The notes under the pieces: model-generated
What the model saw: only the letters and a program-made list of their open reading frames with translations
Told to the model about the DNA's origin: nothing
The model's database searches: none
In this document: positions 19,651 to 29,378 of the stretch, piece by piece
Layout: each line of letters begins with the position of its first letter
Position numbering within the stretch: the first letter of the stretch is position 1
Position numbers and translations under genes: made by a program
Source of the DNA: Cryobacterium inferilacus
GTDB lineage: Bacteria > Actinomycetota > Actinomycetes > Actinomycetales > Microbacteriaceae
NCBI RefSeq assembly: GCF_019599185.1
Contig: NZ_JAIEUL010000005.1
Span: 62,001 to 126,000, forward strand
Direction: 5' to 3'
Length of the DNA stretch: 64,000 bases

Positions 19651-19887
19651 ATGGACCACATGACTTCGCCCGCCACCACCCCCTCTCCGGTCGACGACCT
19701 CAGCTACGAGCAGGCCAGGGATGAACTGATCCGCGTCGTCTCGGTGCTCGAACAGGGCGCATCCACTCTCGAAGAGTCCCTGGCGCTCTGGGAACGCGGC
19801 GAGGCCCTCGCCACCCGCTGCGAGGAATGGCTGATCGGCGCGAAGGCGCGCCTGGACGCTGCCCGCGGCGCGGCCACCGCGGAATGA
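19651..19887 (+). CDS. xseB: Exodeoxyribonuclease VII small subunit
   Basis: A 78-residue helical protein ([45 protein letters not shown] pattern) that wraps the XseA coiled domain. The first ATG is 19651; ATG 19660 is possible. It is followed by an ATGA overlap with the DUF4245 gene, so the three genes are co-transcribed. Confidence 0.94.
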   Translation: MDHMTSPATTPSPVDDLSYEQARDELIRVVSVLEQGASTLEESLALWERGEALATRCEEWLIGAKARLDAARGAATAE

Positions 19888-20576
19888 GCCGGCAGCCTCG
19901 GCCCCTGCGGGTCGTCGCGGAGCTCGGCCGACCGGAGACCGCCGACGAGCGCGCCACCCGTCTGGCCACCAACTCGCGCAACTACCGCTCCCGCAAGACC
20001 ATCAACAACCTGGTCTTCTCGCTGCTGGCGACCCTGGGCGCCGCCATCGTGCTCGTGCTCCTCGTGCCCCGCAGCGACACCCCGCTCACCCGCCTGGTCG
20101 ACTTCAACGCCGTCGCCGAACAGGCCCAGCCCGGTATCGACGTTCCCCTGGCCGCCCCGATCCTGCCGGACGGCTGGGGCGCGAACGTCGCCGAGTGGCG
20201 TGCGGGCGGCGGCGATGGCGTGTCCAGCTGGTACATCGGCCTGCTCACCCCAGAGGACGAGTTCATCGGCCTCACCCAGGCGGTCGACGCGAATCCCACC
20301 TGGATCTCCGAACAATTGGACGATGTGACCGCGGCCGACACCATCACCATCGAGGGTGTCGAGTGGGACGTGTACCGTAATCCGGCACCGGCAGATGAGC
20401 GCGGCAACTTCGACGCCGCCCTCGTCACCGAGGCCGGTGACAGCAGCTACCTGCTCATCGGCACGGCGCCGGACGAGGAATTCGCCGTCCTCGCGGGCGC
20501 CCTCGCCGAGCAGATCAGCACCGAATCGACCAGTACCGACCAGTCCAGCACCGAACAGGATGGATCCACCCCATGA
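19884..20576 (+). CDS. DUF4245 membrane-anchored protein
   Basis: The 230-residue product has a basic cytoplasmic N-terminus, one transmembrane helix (residues about 38-60, [21 protein letters not shown]) and an extracytoplasmic domain with [13 protein letters not shown] and [18 protein letters not shown], the DUF4245 pattern. The family has no known role but commonly follows xseAB in actinobacteria. The C-terminus is Ser/Thr-rich. Start ATG 19884 overlaps the xseB stop; its own stop overlaps the carbonic anhydrase start. Confidence 0.85.
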   Translation: MSRQPRPLRVVAELGRPETADERATRLATNSRNYRSRKTINNLVFSLLATLGAAIVLVLLVPRSDTPLTRLVDFNAVAEQAQPGIDVPLAAPILPDGWGANVAEWRAGGGDGVSSWYIGLLTPEDEFIGLTQAVDANPTWISEQLDDVTAADTITIEGVEWDVYRNPAPADERGNFDAALVTEAGDSSYLLIGTAPDEEFAVLAGALAEQISTESTSTDQSSTEQDGSTP

Positions 20577-21211
20577 CGGACAGCCCCACCCCCGCCCAGG
20601 TCTGGAGCGAACTCGCCAGCGGCAACGAGCGGTTTGTGGCCGGGGAACCCCAGCATCCGCGTCAGGACGTCGACCGTCGTGCCGAGACGGCGTTCGTGCA
20701 GACCCCCTCGGCCGCCCTGTTCGGCTGCAGTGACTCCAGGCTCGCCGCCGAGATCATCTTCGACAAGGGCCTCGGCGACCTGTTCGTGGTGCGCAACGCC
20801 GGCCAGGTCATCTCCGACTCCGTGCTCGGCTCCCTCGAGTACGCCGTCGCGGTGCTCAAGGTGAAGCTCATTCTGGTGCTCGGCCATGACCGCTGCGGCG
20901 CCGTGCAGGCCGCCATCGACTCGCAGGCGCCGGATGCTCTTCCCCTGCCCCCGCACATCAACGGCATCATCGAGAAGATCGTGCCGGCCGTGCGACGGGT
21001 CGGCGGCCCGACGACCGAGCCGCTCGACCCTGACCTGGTGGACGCATCCGCGGTGGGGCGGGAACACCTGCGCGACACCGTCGCTGAGCTCGTGCAGCGC
21101 TCCGAGATGATCAGCGACGCCATCGCAGAAGGTACATTGGCTATCGTCGGCGCGAACTACCGACTCCTCGAGGGCCGCGCCGATCCAGACATCGTCGTCG
21201 GCGTCGTGTAG
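20573..21211 (+). CDS. Beta-class carbonic anhydrase
   Basis: A 212-residue protein with the beta-CA zinc ligands Cys52 and Asp54 (FGCSDSR), His105 and Cys108 (GHDRCGA) and the conserved VVRNAGQ. It interconverts CO2 and bicarbonate, supplying carboxylases and pH balance. Translationally coupled to the DUF4245 gene (ATGA overlap) and 56 nt ahead of fumC. Confidence 0.94.
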   Translation: MTDSPTPAQVWSELASGNERFVAGEPQHPRQDVDRRAETAFVQTPSAALFGCSDSRLAAEIIFDKGLGDLFVVRNAGQVISDSVLGSLEYAVAVLKVKLILVLGHDRCGAVQAAIDSQAPDALPLPPHINGIIEKIVPAVRRVGGPTTEPLDPDLVDASAVGREHLRDTVAELVQRSEMISDAIAEGTLAIVGANYRLLEGRADPDIVVGVV

Positions 21212-21267
21212 GCGCTCACTCGCCTCCCGCCGACAACTGCTCACAGAATCGAAAGGTATGACACACC

Positions 21268-22695
21268 GTGGTGGACATTTCAACTGACACAGGCTCGACC
21301 AACACAGACTTCCGGATCGAACACGACACCATGGGCGAGGTCCGGGTTCCCGCGAACGCGCTCTACGGCGCACAGACCCAGCGGGCCGTCGAGAACTTCC
21401 CCATCTCCGGCTCCGTGCTCGAGTCCGCGCAGATCGCGGCGCTGGCCCGGATCAAGAAGTCCGCCGCCCTGGCCAACGCCCGACTGGGCGTGCTGGACGC
21501 CACCATCGCCGACGCCATCGCCGCCGCCGCCGACGAGGTCATCACGGGCCGGCACGACTCCGAGTTCCCGGTCGACGTCTACCAGACCGGCAGCGGCACG
21601 TCGTCGAACATGAACATGAACGAGGTGCTCGCCACCCTCGCCACCCGGCGCCTGGGCAGCCCCGTGCACCCCAACGACCACGTCAACGCCTCGCAGTCCT
21701 CCAACGACGTCTTCCCCACCTCGGTGCACATCGCCGTCACCAGCGCGCTCATCGACGACCTCATCCCGGCCCTCGACCACCTCGCTGTGGCATTCGAGAC
21801 CAAGGCCGAACTGTGGGCGACCGCCGTCAAGGCCGGCCGCACCCACCTGATGGATGCCACACCGGTCACCCTCGGCCAGGAGTTCGGCGGCTACGCCCGC
21901 CAGATGCGCCTCGGCATCGAGCGGGTGCGCACCGCGCTCCCCCGGGTGTCAGAGGTGCCGCTCGGCGGCACCGCCGTCGGCACCGGCATCAACACTCCCG
22001 CCGGGTTCCCGCAGCTGGTCATCGAGCTGCTCTGCGACGAGACCGAACTGCCCATCACCGAGGCCGTCGACCACTTCGAAGCGCAGGCCAACCGGGACGG
22101 CCTCGTCGACGCCTCCGGCGCCCTCCGCACCATCGCCGTCGGCCTCACCAAGATCTGCAACGACCTGCGCTGGATGGGCTCTGGGCCCAACACCGGCATC
22201 GGTGAGCTCAGCATCCCCGACCTGCAGCCCGGCTCGTCGATCATGCCCGGCAAGGTCAACCCCGTCATCCCCGAGGCCGTGCTCATGGTCTGCTCCCGGG
22301 TGATCGGCAACGACGCCACCATCGCCTGGTCCGGCGCCTCCGGCGCGTTCGAGCTCAACGTGGCCATCCCGGTGATGGGCACCGCCCTGCTCGAGTCGAT
22401 CCGGTTGCTCACCAACGGTGCCCGTGTGTTGGCCGACAAGACCGTCGACGGCCTCGAGGCCAACCTCGACCGTGCCCGCGCCCTGGCCGAGTCGTCGCCG
22501 TCGATCGTCACCCCGCTCAACCGGGTGATCGGCTACGAGGCAGCGGCCAAGGTCGCCAAGCACTCCGTGGCCCAGGGCCTTACCGTGCGCGAGGCCGTCA
22601 TCGACCTCGGCTTCGTCGAGCGCGGCGAGGTCACCCTCGAGCAGCTCGACACCGCCCTCGACGTGCTGAGCATGACCCGGCCGCCGCAGGCGTAG
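21268..22695 (+). CDS. fumC: Class II fumarate hydratase
   Basis: A 475-residue iron-independent fumarase of the TCA cycle. It shows [32 protein letters not shown], the [18 protein letters not shown] segment and the superfamily signature [15 protein letters not shown] 21268 with GAAAGG upstream is the start chosen; GTG 21271 is equivalent. It is the last gene of the xseA-to-fumC run, and a long palindrome follows the stop. Confidence 0.96.
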   Translation: MVDISTDTGSTNTDFRIEHDTMGEVRVPANALYGAQTQRAVENFPISGSVLESAQIAALARIKKSAALANARLGVLDATIADAIAAAADEVITGRHDSEFPVDVYQTGSGTSSNMNMNEVLATLATRRLGSPVHPNDHVNASQSSNDVFPTSVHIAVTSALIDDLIPALDHLAVAFETKAELWATAVKAGRTHLMDATPVTLGQEFGGYARQMRLGIERVRTALPRVSEVPLGGTAVGTGINTPAGFPQLVIELLCDETELPITEAVDHFEAQANRDGLVDASGALRTIAVGLTKICNDLRWMGSGPNTGIGELSIPDLQPGSSIMPGKVNPVIPEAVLMVCSRVIGNDATIAWSGASGAFELNVAIPVMGTALLESIRLLTNGARVLADKTVDGLEANLDRARALAESSPSIVTPLNRVIGYEAAAKVAKHSVAQGLTVREAVIDLGFVERGEVTLEQLDTALDVLSMTRPPQA

Positions 22696-22790
22696 TCGCT
22701 GGCGTAGTCGCTGGTCGAGCCTGTCGAGACCTGGTTACCGGGTCTCTAGGTCTCGACAAGCTCGACCAGCGAAGCTCAAGCTCGACCAAC
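22691..22790. repeat. Intergenic palindromic repeat (GTCGAGACC family) after fumC
   Basis: A 22-nt arm at 22710-22731 pairs with 22749-22770 with one mismatch, loop 17 nt; a third partial arm (CTCAAGCTCGACCAAC) follows at 22775-22790. A 12-bp tandem direct repeat (22691-22702, 22703-22714) overlaps the fumC stop. Similar GTCGAG..CTCGAC palindromes are scattered between genes in Microbacteriaceae (from memory). It may also end the convergent fumC and phoH transcripts. Confidence 0.8.
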
Positions 22791-22797
22791 GGGGTCG

Positions 22798-24147
22798 TCA
22801 GGCCAGCTCGTTGCCCTCCAGCATCTCGGTGACCAGGGCGGCGATCGCACTCCGCTCCGAGCGGGTGAGGGTCATGTGCGCGAACAGCGGATGCCCCTTG
22901 AGCGTTTCGATCACGCTCGCGACCCCGTCGAAGCGGCCCACCCGCAGGTTGTCGCGCTGGGCGACGTCGTGGGTGAGCACCACCCGGGAGTTCTGCCCGA
23001 TCCGGCTGAGTACCGTGAGCAGCACGTTCCGCTCCAGCGACTGCGCCTCATCGACGATCACGAAGGCGTCGTGCAGACTGCGCCCACGGATGTGGGTGAG
23101 CGGCAGCACCTCGAGGATGCCGCGTTCGACCACCTCTTCGAGAACGTTCTCGCTCACCAGCGCTCCGAGGGTGTCGAACACCGCCTGCCCCCACGGCCCC
23201 ATCTTTTCCTGCGCGTCGCCTGGCAGGTACCCGAGCTCCTGGCCGCCGACGGCGTAGAGCGGGCGGAACACCATGATCTTGCGGTGCTGCTGACGCTCGA
23301 GCACGGCCTCCAGTCCCGCGCAGAGGGCGAGCGCCGACTTCCCCGTCCCCGCTCGACCTCCCAACGACAGGATGCCGATTTCCGGGTCGAGGAGGAGGTC
23401 GATGGCCAGGCGCTGCTCGGCCGAACGCCCGTGCAGGCCGAACAGGTCCCGGTCGCCGCGCACCAGCCGCAGCTCGCCTCTGCCGGTGACCCGACCCAGT
23501 GCCGAGCCGCGGTCGGAGTGGATCACCAGGCCCGTGTTGACCGGCATGTCCTGCACCAGCCGGGTCTGCAGGGACTCCTTGTCGTAGAGGTCGTTCACCT
23601 GCTCGGCACTCAGGGTGATCTCGTCCATGCCGGTCCAGCCGGAGTCCACCGCCAGTTCGTGCCGGTATTCGTCGGCGGCCAGGCCGATCGACGCCGCCTT
23701 CACCCGCAACGGCAGGTCCTTGGAGACCACGGTGACCGCGAGGCCGTCGTTGGCCAGGTTCATCGCCACCGCCAGGATGCGCGAGTCGTTGTCGCCCAGC
23801 TGCAGGCCGGAGGGCAGCACCGACATGTTCGAGTGGTTCAACTCGACCCGCAGGCTGCCGCCCTCCCCCACCGGGATGGCGAAGTCGAGCCTCTCGTGTG
23901 TCACCCGCAGTTCGTCGAGGTAACGCAGCGCCTGCCGGGCGAAATAGCCGATCTCCGGATCGTTGCGCTTGGACTCGAGTTCGGTGATCACCACCACGGG
24001 GAGAACCACTGAGTGCTCGGCGAAACGGAAGATCGCCTTCGGATCGGAGAGGAGAACCGAGGTGTCAAGCACGAAGGTTCGCTCGGTTTGGTCGACCCCT
24101 GACATCTGGCGTTCGTCGTTCAGGTAGTCGGTTCGATTAGCGGTCAC
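22798..24147 (-). CDS. phoH2: PIN domain-PhoH ATPase fusion, PhoH2-type
   Basis: The 449-residue protein joins an N-terminal PIN nuclease domain ([32 protein letters not shown]) to a C-terminal PhoH ATPase (Walker [13 protein letters not shown], Walker [12 protein letters not shown]). PhoH2 of mycobacteria unwinds and cleaves RNA. I placed the start at GTG 24147 (GGGAG 5 nt upstream); ATG 24105 just before the PIN domain is possible. In mycobacteria a small antitoxin-like gene, phoAT, precedes phoH2; I see no convincing equivalent in 24148-24352. That gap holds AACGT-rich inverted repeats (24309-24333) that may end the upstream gene. Confidence 0.92.
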   Translation of the reverse strand: MTANRTDYLNDERQMSGVDQTERTFVLDTSVLLSDPKAIFRFAEHSVVLPVVVITELESKRNDPEIGYFARQALRYLDELRVTHERLDFAIPVGEGGSLRVELNHSNMSVLPSGLQLGDNDSRILAVAMNLANDGLAVTVVSKDLPLRVKAASIGLAADEYRHELAVDSGWTGMDEITLSAEQVNDLYDKESLQTRLVQDMPVNTGLVIHSDRGSALGRVTGRGELRLVRGDRDLFGLHGRSAEQRLAIDLLLDPEIGILSLGGRAGTGKSALALCAGLEAVLERQQHRKIMVFRPLYAVGGQELGYLPGDAQEKMGPWGQAVFDTLGALVSENVLEEVVERGILEVLPLTHIRGRSLHDAFVIVDEAQSLERNVLLTVLSRIGQNSRVVLTHDVAQRDNLRVGRFDGVASVIETLKGHPLFAHMTLTRSERSAIAALVTEMLEGNELA

Positions 24148-24352
24148 AACCACTCCCACCCCGCACCCGAGGATGCGGATCTGTTGGCGAGCGACCACAC
24201 GCTGTTTTCTCGAGCCGTACTTATGTGGCCGTCTCGATCAGGTGCCGTACCTGATGAGTCGAAGGTACGTCGACAGGCTGGGAATTGGAAAAGCGACACG
24301 CCCAACGTCACGAGACGTTAACGTTGGCGCTCGGGCCACAGGCAGCGGCGGG

Positions 24353-25480
24353 TCAGTAGGCGGCGAAGGCGGCGCGCAGCATGTCCACGGTCTCCTCGCT
24401 CAGCCGGGCATGCGTGCTCAGCCGCACGGTGCCGCCCCGGCTGGTGGCGGTGACGCCGTGGTTGTGCAGGGCAGCACCCAACGCCGTGAGGCGCTCGGCG
24501 GCCGGCTCGAGCACCACCAGGCCCGCGCGTTCGCGGGCGTCCCTGGGCGAGCGCACCGGGATGCCGAACTCATCGGCCAGGTCGATCAACCGGTCGGCAT
24601 TGGCGGCGACGGCCGCCTCGATCGCGGCCACGCCCACGGTGGCGATCTCCTCGAGCCCGGCGGCGAACCTGGCCTGCGCCAGGCCGTCGCCGTTGGATAC
24701 CGCGAAGGCGGACGCCGCGCGCACCGGCGGCGGCACGTCGTCCCACGGTTCGGTCTGGCCGGTGCCCGTGAAGCCGCTCATCACCGGGGTGAGCCGGTCC
24801 ACGGCGCGGTCGCTCAGGGCGAGGAACCCGGTGCCCCAGCCCGACCTGGCCCATTTCTGGCCGCCGGAGGCGATGACATCGGCCGCGCCGTACGCGGCGT
24901 CGACAACGCCGAAACCCTGGATCGCGTCGACGATGAGCAGTCGGTCGCCGATGACCTGACGGATGCCGTCCAGGTCGACCCTGAACCCGGTGCGGGAGTC
25001 GACCAGACTGACGGCCACTGCCACGGTCGAGTCGGTGAGCTGGTCGCGCACCTGGCCCGGCGTGACCTGCCCCGCGGTGTCAGAAGTGCCGGAGGAGTCC
25101 AGCCAGAGCGGAACGGCGACGTGCAGGGCCTCCGCAGCGCGAGCGGCCGCGAACGGCACACTGGGGAAGTCGGCCGGCGAGAGCAGCACGTCGCCGGTGA
25201 GGCCGAACATGGCGTGCATCAGGCCCATGCTGGTGTTCGGCTGCGCGACCACCTGGTCGTCGCGGAAACCGGTCACGGCGGCGACGGCGCGGCGCATCCG
25301 CGGGTCGTGTTCGCCGAAGTGGTCGAGGCTGCCGAACCTGGCTCTGGTGAGCACGTCGGTCTGACCGAGCGCTTCGGCGGCGACGGCCAGGGAGAGCGGG
25401 CCGATCCGGCCGTAGTCGAGGTAGCCGGGATCTTCGGTGAAACCGTTCAGGTAGGCGTCCCAGGGAGCGGCAGGTCTCAT
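24353..25480 (-). CDS. Class V aminotransferase-fold PLP enzyme
   Basis: A 375-residue protein with the aminotransferase V/cysteine desulfurase fold: PLP-phosphate region PNTSMGLMHAMFG, the VDAIQGFGV aspartate strand and the Schiff-base lysine in SGGQKWARSGWG. It lacks the extra motifs of NifS/SufS, so substrate is open (kynureninase, serine-type or desulfurase-like). Its ATG overlaps the uppS stop by 4 nt, so both are coupled, but no functional link is evident. Confidence 0.8.
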   Translation of the reverse strand: MRPAAPWDAYLNGFTEDPGYLDYGRIGPLSLAVAAEALGQTDVLTRARFGSLDHFGEHDPRMRRAVAAVTGFRDDQVVAQPNTSMGLMHAMFGLTGDVLLSPADFPSVPFAAARAAEALHVAVPLWLDSSGTSDTAGQVTPGQVRDQLTDSTVAVAVSLVDSRTGFRVDLDGIRQVIGDRLLIVDAIQGFGVVDAAYGAADVIASGGQKWARSGWGTGFLALSDRAVDRLTPVMSGFTGTGQTEPWDDVPPPVRAASAFAVSNGDGLAQARFAAGLEEIATVGVAAIEAAVAANADRLIDLADEFGIPVRSPRDARERAGLVVLEPAAERLTALGAALHNHGVTATSRGGTVRLSTHARLSEETVDMLRAAFAAY

Positions 25481-26262
25481 CCGCCGAACCGGCGGTGCCG
25501 CTTGGCGTAGTCACGCAGTGCGCGCAGGAAGTCGACCTGACGGAGGTCGGGTCCGAGGGCCTCGACGAAGTAGAACTCGCTGTGCGCGCTCTGCCAGAGC
25601 ATGAAGTCGCTGAGACGCTGCTCCCCCGAGGTGCGAATCACGAGGTCGGGGTCCGGCTGGCCGCCGGTGTACAGGTGCTGTCCGATCAGCTCTGGCGTGA
25701 GCGTTTCGGCGAGGTCCTCCAGGGAGCCGCCGTGGGCGTGGTGGGTGGAGACGATGCTGCGCATGGCGTCGGTGATCTCGGTGCGGCCGCCGTAGCCGAC
25801 GGCGAGATTCACGTGCAGCCCGGTCTTGCCCGCCGTGCGCTCCTGGGCGGCACCCAGGGCACCCTCGAGGGGGCCGGGGAGGCACTCCTTCGAGCCGACC
25901 TGCTGCACCCGCCAGTCGCGGTAGTGGGAGAGGTCCTCCGCGAGGTCGGCGATGATCTCGAACAGGGCGCTGAGTTCCTCGCTGGGCCGCTGGGTGAGGT
26001 TGTCGGCGGAGAGCAGGTAGAGGGTGACCACCGAGATGCCCAGGTCGTCGCACCACTCCAGGAACTCGCGCATCTTCGCGGCCCCAGCGCGGTGGCCGTG
26101 TGCGGCGGAATCGTAGCCGAGCTGCCTGGCCCAGCGGCGGTTGCCGTCGATGATCATGGCCACGTGCCGAGGGAGGACGGCTGCGGTCAGCCCGCGGCGC
26201 AGCCGACGCTGGTAGACCCGATAGAGGAGTCCGCGTCCGAGGGTCAGTTGCCGCATCTGCAC
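25477..26262 (-). CDS. uppS: Isoprenyl transferase (undecaprenyl/decaprenyl diphosphate synthase type)
   Basis: A 261-residue cis-prenyltransferase with the catalytic Asp in VAMIIDGNRRWAR, the TLYLLSADNLTQRP segment, and RTSGEQRLSDFMLWQ plus SEFYFVEALGPDLR near the C-terminus. It builds the polyprenyl carrier lipid for cell wall synthesis. Product chain length cannot be read; in mycobacteria the homologue at this locus makes a short Z-prenyl diphosphate. Divergent from hlyIII. Confidence 0.93.
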   Translation of the reverse strand: MQMRQLTLGRGLLYRVYQRRLRRGLTAAVLPRHVAMIIDGNRRWARQLGYDSAAHGHRAGAAKMREFLEWCDDLGISVVTLYLLSADNLTQRPSEELSALFEIIADLAEDLSHYRDWRVQQVGSKECLPGPLEGALGAAQERTAGKTGLHVNLAVGYGGRTEITDAMRSIVSTHHAHGGSLEDLAETLTPELIGQHLYTGGQPDPDLVIRTSGEQRLSDFMLWQSAHSEFYFVEALGPDLRQVDFLRALRDYAKRHRRFGG

Positions 26263-26332
26263 ACAGTTACGCTAGCCCAATCCGGCCCGCGTTCGCGCCG
26301 CACCGCCCGCGGGGCTGCCGTATCCTGTCAGC

Positions 26333-27097
26333 ATGGCGCTTCCTGACAGCACTGCCCCTGACAGCACCGCCCCGGACAGCACTGCCCCGAACAGCGCTGC
26401 CCCGGCGGACGACATCCCGAACCTCCCCCTGCTCGACGACGAGATCGAACATCCGGTGGCAGAGAAGCCGACCTGGCGCGGCTGGATCCACGCCGGCACC
26501 TTCCCGATCACGATCGTCGCCGGCATCATCCTGCTCCTCGCCGCCGACGGCCCGGCCGCCAGGTGGAGTTCGGCGGTGTTCGTGGCCAGTTCCATGCTCC
26601 TGTTCGGCAACTCCGCGCTGTACCACCGGTTCAACTGGCAGCCGCGCACCCGGATGCTGCTCAAGCGGATCGACCACGCGAACATCTTCCTGCTGATCGC
26701 GGGCTCATACACCCCGATCACGGTCCTGGCGCTGCCACCGGAGAAGGCCGTACTGCTGCTCAGCCTGGTCTGGGGCGGGGCCATCCTCGGCATCGCCTTC
26801 CGGGTGTTCTGGATCAACGCGCCACGCTGGCTGTACGTGCCGCTCTACCTGGCCCTCGGCTGGGGCGCCCTGATGTTCATCGTCGACTTCTTCCAGGCCG
26901 ACGCCCTGATGATGACCCTGATCATGGTCGGCGGGCTCTGCTACTCGGTCGGCGCCGTTGTCTACGGGCTGAAGCGGCCCAACCCGATCCCAGGCGTGTT
27001 CGGCTTCCACGAGATCTTCCACGCGCTGACCGTCGTGGCGTTCCTCTGCCACTGGGTCGCGATCCTGATCATCGCGACCAACCCGCTCTACCCCTAA
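26333..27097 (+). CDS. Hemolysin III family (PAQR-like) membrane protein
   Basis: A 254-residue protein with seven hydrophobic helices after a hydrophilic N-terminus. The family markers are SSMLLFGNSALYHRFNW and, at the end, FGFHEIFHALTVVAFLCHW; these His/Ser/Asp residues form the metal site of PAQR proteins. Despite the name, the normal function is unclear (membrane homeostasis is suggested). Residues 5-24 are four 5-residue repeats encoded by 15-nt repeats. The uppS-hlyIII-mca neighbourhood is conserved in actinobacteria. Confidence 0.88.
   Translation: MALPDSTAPDSTAPDSTAPNSAAPADDIPNLPLLDDEIEHPVAEKPTWRGWIHAGTFPITIVAGIILLLAADGPAARWSSAVFVASSMLLFGNSALYHRFNWQPRTRMLLKRIDHANIFLLIAGSYTPITVLALPPEKAVLLLSLVWGGAILGIAFRVFWINAPRWLYVPLYLALGWGALMFIVDFFQADALMMTLIMVGGLCYSVGAVVYGLKRPNPIPGVFGFHEIFHALTVVAFLCHWVAILIIATNPLYP
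26345..26404 (+). repeat. Four tandem 15-nt coding repeats at the start of the hemolysin III gene
   Basis: Units starting at 26345, 26360, 26375 and 26390 encode DSTAP, DSTAP, DSTAP and NSAAP with a few third-base differences. Copy number changes would stay in frame. Confidence 0.85.
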
Positions 27098-27101
27098 GGA
27101 G

Positions 27102-27380
27102 CTACTCCTGGGGCGGGTCGTTCTTCTGAGCCGCCAGCGCGTCGCGCTCGGCGACCTCGGCCTGCAACCGTTCCTGCATCTCGGCCCGGTAGTTGGTGCG
27201 GCGGATGCGCCTGGCCAGGTCCATCCCCAGCAGCAGGGTGACCGCGGCGACGAAGAAGATCGCGAAGAAGCCCCAGGGGCCGGGGGTCACGGTGTCCGGG
27301 TCGAACTCCGGCGGTGGGGTGTTGGACAGGATGTACCCGACCGTGGGGTTCAGCAGCACGGCGTCGACCAGCACGCTCAT
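27102..27380 (-). CDS. Small single-pass membrane protein after mca
   Basis: A 92-residue protein: short outside N-terminus, PWGFFAIFFVAAVTLLLGMDLARR helix near residues 38-58, then a charged helical tail (NYRAEMQERLQAEVAERDAL) ending in acidic residues. Its ATG overlaps the mca stop by 4 nt. A comparable small protein sits beside mca in mycobacteria (Rv1083, from memory). No function is known; linkage to mca is the only clue. Confidence 0.8.
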   Translation of the reverse strand: MSVLVDAVLLNPTVGYILSNTPPPEFDPDTVTPGPWGFFAIFFVAAVTLLLGMDLARRIRRTNYRAEMQERLQAEVAERDALAAQKNDPPQE

Positions 27381-28246
27381 GCGCTGGCCTCGTCGATGAC
27401 ACCGGAGAAGAGATCGGATTCGGGCATGTCACTGTCAACTTTCGATTCGACGAGCTGGAAGTCCTCGTAGGGCCAGGCCTTCCGCACCATGTCATTGGGC
27501 CAGAAGAAGAAACTGCTCGTGGGTGAGACCTGGCTGGCGTGGGACTTGAGGGCCTCATCGCGCACGTCGAGGAAGTCACCGATCGGCACGTGCGTGGTGG
27601 CGAGCTTGGGGTATTCGCTCATCCGCTCCCTGGCGGTGGCGAGGGGTTCGAGCAGATCGGAGTCCGGCTCGGTGACGCTGAGCTCGAGGTACATCGCGTC
27701 CATGCGTTCGAGATTGAAGATGCGGTCGTAGTACAGCTTGTCGATCTGCCAGACCGGGCCGGCATCCGGGTAGCGCTCGGCGTCGGCCGCGGCGGCGAAC
27801 GCCTCGACGGACACCTGGTGGCACCGGATGTGGTCGGGGTGCGGGTACCCGCCGTTCTCGTCGTAGGTGATCAGAACCTGCGGCCGGAACTCCCGGATGA
27901 TGCGAACCAGGGGTTCGGCCGAGTATTCCAGCGGAACGTCGGCGAAGGAGTTCTTCGGTACCCCGCCGTCGTCCTGCATGCCGGAATCCTGGTAGCCCAA
28001 CCAGCGGTGTTGCACGCCGAGCGCCTGCTGCGCCGCCTTCATCTCGAGGCGGCGAAGGCCGCTGAGGTCGCGGTGGGCCATGGGCACGTTCTCGACCTCC
28101 TCGTTGAGGATGCTGCCGCGTTCGCCGCCCGTGCAACTGACGATCATGACCTCGGCACCGATGCTCCGGTAGTACGCGTATGTTGCCGCGCCCTTGCTCG
28201 ACTCGTCGTCGGGATGGGCGTGCACTGCCAAGAGCCGCAGCGTCAT
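27377..28246 (-). CDS. mca: Mycothiol S-conjugate amidase
   Basis: A 289-residue PIG-L zinc hydrolase: AHPDDESSKGAA near residue 10, CTGGERGSILN, GYQDSGM, YDENGGYPHPDHIRCH and the C-terminal KSHASQVSPTSSFFFWPND. These closely follow Mca, which cleaves mycothiol conjugates so mercapturates can leave the cell. The position beside greA and a DUF4307 gene matches mycobacteria and argues for Mca and not MshB. This implies the organism uses mycothiol. Confidence 0.92.
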   Translation of the reverse strand: MTLRLLAVHAHPDDESSKGAATYAYYRSIGAEVMIVSCTGGERGSILNEEVENVPMAHRDLSGLRRLEMKAAQQALGVQHRWLGYQDSGMQDDGGVPKNSFADVPLEYSAEPLVRIIREFRPQVLITYDENGGYPHPDHIRCHQVSVEAFAAAADAERYPDAGPVWQIDKLYYDRIFNLERMDAMYLELSVTEPDSDLLEPLATARERMSEYPKLATTHVPIGDFLDVRDEALKSHASQVSPTSSFFFWPNDMVRKAWPYEDFQLVESKVDSDMPESDLFSGVIDEASA

Positions 28247-28316
28247 GAAACTCCTCAGAAATGCCAGCTAACCTTGGGTCAAGCCTAAACTAGAACCGAA
28301 AAGTGCGGAGTCTTCA

Positions 28317-28718
28317 GTGCCCGAGAGCAGCAACCTCGACGATCGCTATGGGCGAACCCCCAGCAGCACCCGGCGCGACCGCCGGCTGCGCTGGATCGTC
28401 GCCGGCGTCTTCGCCGTCGTGCTCACCGGCTGGGTGGTCTGGGCGGGCCTTGACGGCGCCGGCCCGTCGATCGAAGCGCGCGACACCCGGCACCAGATCA
28501 TCGACGACAACAGCATCAGCGTCACCTTCGAGGTGTCCCTACCGACGGGCACGGCGTCCAGCTGTGCCGTGCAGGCGCTCAACGAGACCTTCACCGTGGT
28601 GGGCTGGAAAGTCATCGACCTGCCCCCGAGCGAGCTCTACACCCGCTCGCTGACCGAGGTTGTGCACACCACTGAGCTGAGCAACACCGGATTGATTTAC
28701 CGCTGTTGGTTGACCTAG
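28317..28718 (+). CDS. DUF4307 membrane protein
   Basis: A 133-residue protein starting with GTG. A basic N-terminus is followed by one transmembrane helix (WIVAGVFAVVLTGWVVWAGL, about residues 26-45) and a small extracytoplasmic domain with ISVTFEVSLPTGTASSCAVQALN and NTGLIYRCWLT; the two cysteines could form a disulfide. DUF4307 genes lie between mca and greA in many actinobacteria, role unknown. Confidence 0.88.
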   Translation: MPESSNLDDRYGRTPSSTRRDRRLRWIVAGVFAVVLTGWVVWAGLDGAGPSIEARDTRHQIIDDNSISVTFEVSLPTGTASSCAVQALNETFTVVGWKVIDLPPSELYTRSLTEVVHTTELSNTGLIYRCWLT

Positions 28719-28872
28719 ACTGATGTATTCGCCCTGGCAGTCGTCGGGGCGTCAGTTGTATCTCAGCTGCATCCGGCCTCAGGCCGTCTCAGCGACGAAC
28801 GGCCGCTCCCTGCGGCACCATCGGCGCACCATCTGCCGGCGTATCACCGATCAGCACGAGAAGGAGAGAACC

Positions 28873-29361
28873 ATGACTACCGAAACTTCGGTCACCTGGC
28901 TGACCCAGGAGGCCTACGACCGCCTCGCTGCGGAGTTGGACACTCTCAGCACCGTGGCTCGGATCGATATCGCCAACAAGATCGAATCGGCCCGCTCCGA
29001 GGGTGACCTCAAGGAGAATGCCGGTTACCACGCCGCCAAGGAGGAGCAGGGCAAGATGGAGGCCCGCATCCGCACCCTGACGCTTCTGCTGCGCACCGCA
29101 GAGGTGGGCCACGCCCCCGAGAGCAAGGGTGTAGTCGAGCCGGGCACCATCATCACCGCCACCATCGCGGGCGACGAGACGCGCTTCCTGATCGGCAGCC
29201 GCGAGATCGCCGGAGACAGCGACCTCGATGTGTACAGCGAGAAGAGCCCGCTGGGCGAGGCCATCATCGGTCTGAAGGTCGGCGCGAAGACGAGCTACGA
29301 GACCCCCAACGGCAAGCAGATCCAGGTGGAGATCCACCTGGTCGAGACCTTCACGGGCTAA
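28873..29361 (+). CDS. greA: Transcription elongation factor GreA
   Basis: A 162-residue factor that reaches into RNA polymerase and stimulates cleavage of backtracked transcripts. The N-terminal coiled coil carries IESARSEGDLKENAGYHAAKEEQGKMEARI, with the acidic tip residues D and E; the C-terminal domain has ITATIAGDETRFLIGSREIAG and SPLGEAIIGLKVG. ATG 28873 follows AAGGAGA at 28861-28867. The 150-nt leader after the DUF4307 gene probably holds its own promoter. Confidence 0.96.
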   Translation: MTTETSVTWLTQEAYDRLAAELDTLSTVARIDIANKIESARSEGDLKENAGYHAAKEEQGKMEARIRTLTLLLRTAEVGHAPESKGVVEPGTIITATIAGDETRFLIGSREIAGDSDLDVYSEKSPLGEAIIGLKVGAKTSYETPNGKQIQVEIHLVETFTG

Positions 29362-29378
29362 CCCCGCTCGCCGGCGTT

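Noticed and set aside
24148-24352. phoAT-like small gene before phoH2
   Set aside because: No small frame with a good ribosome site and coding composition overlaps the phoH2 start.
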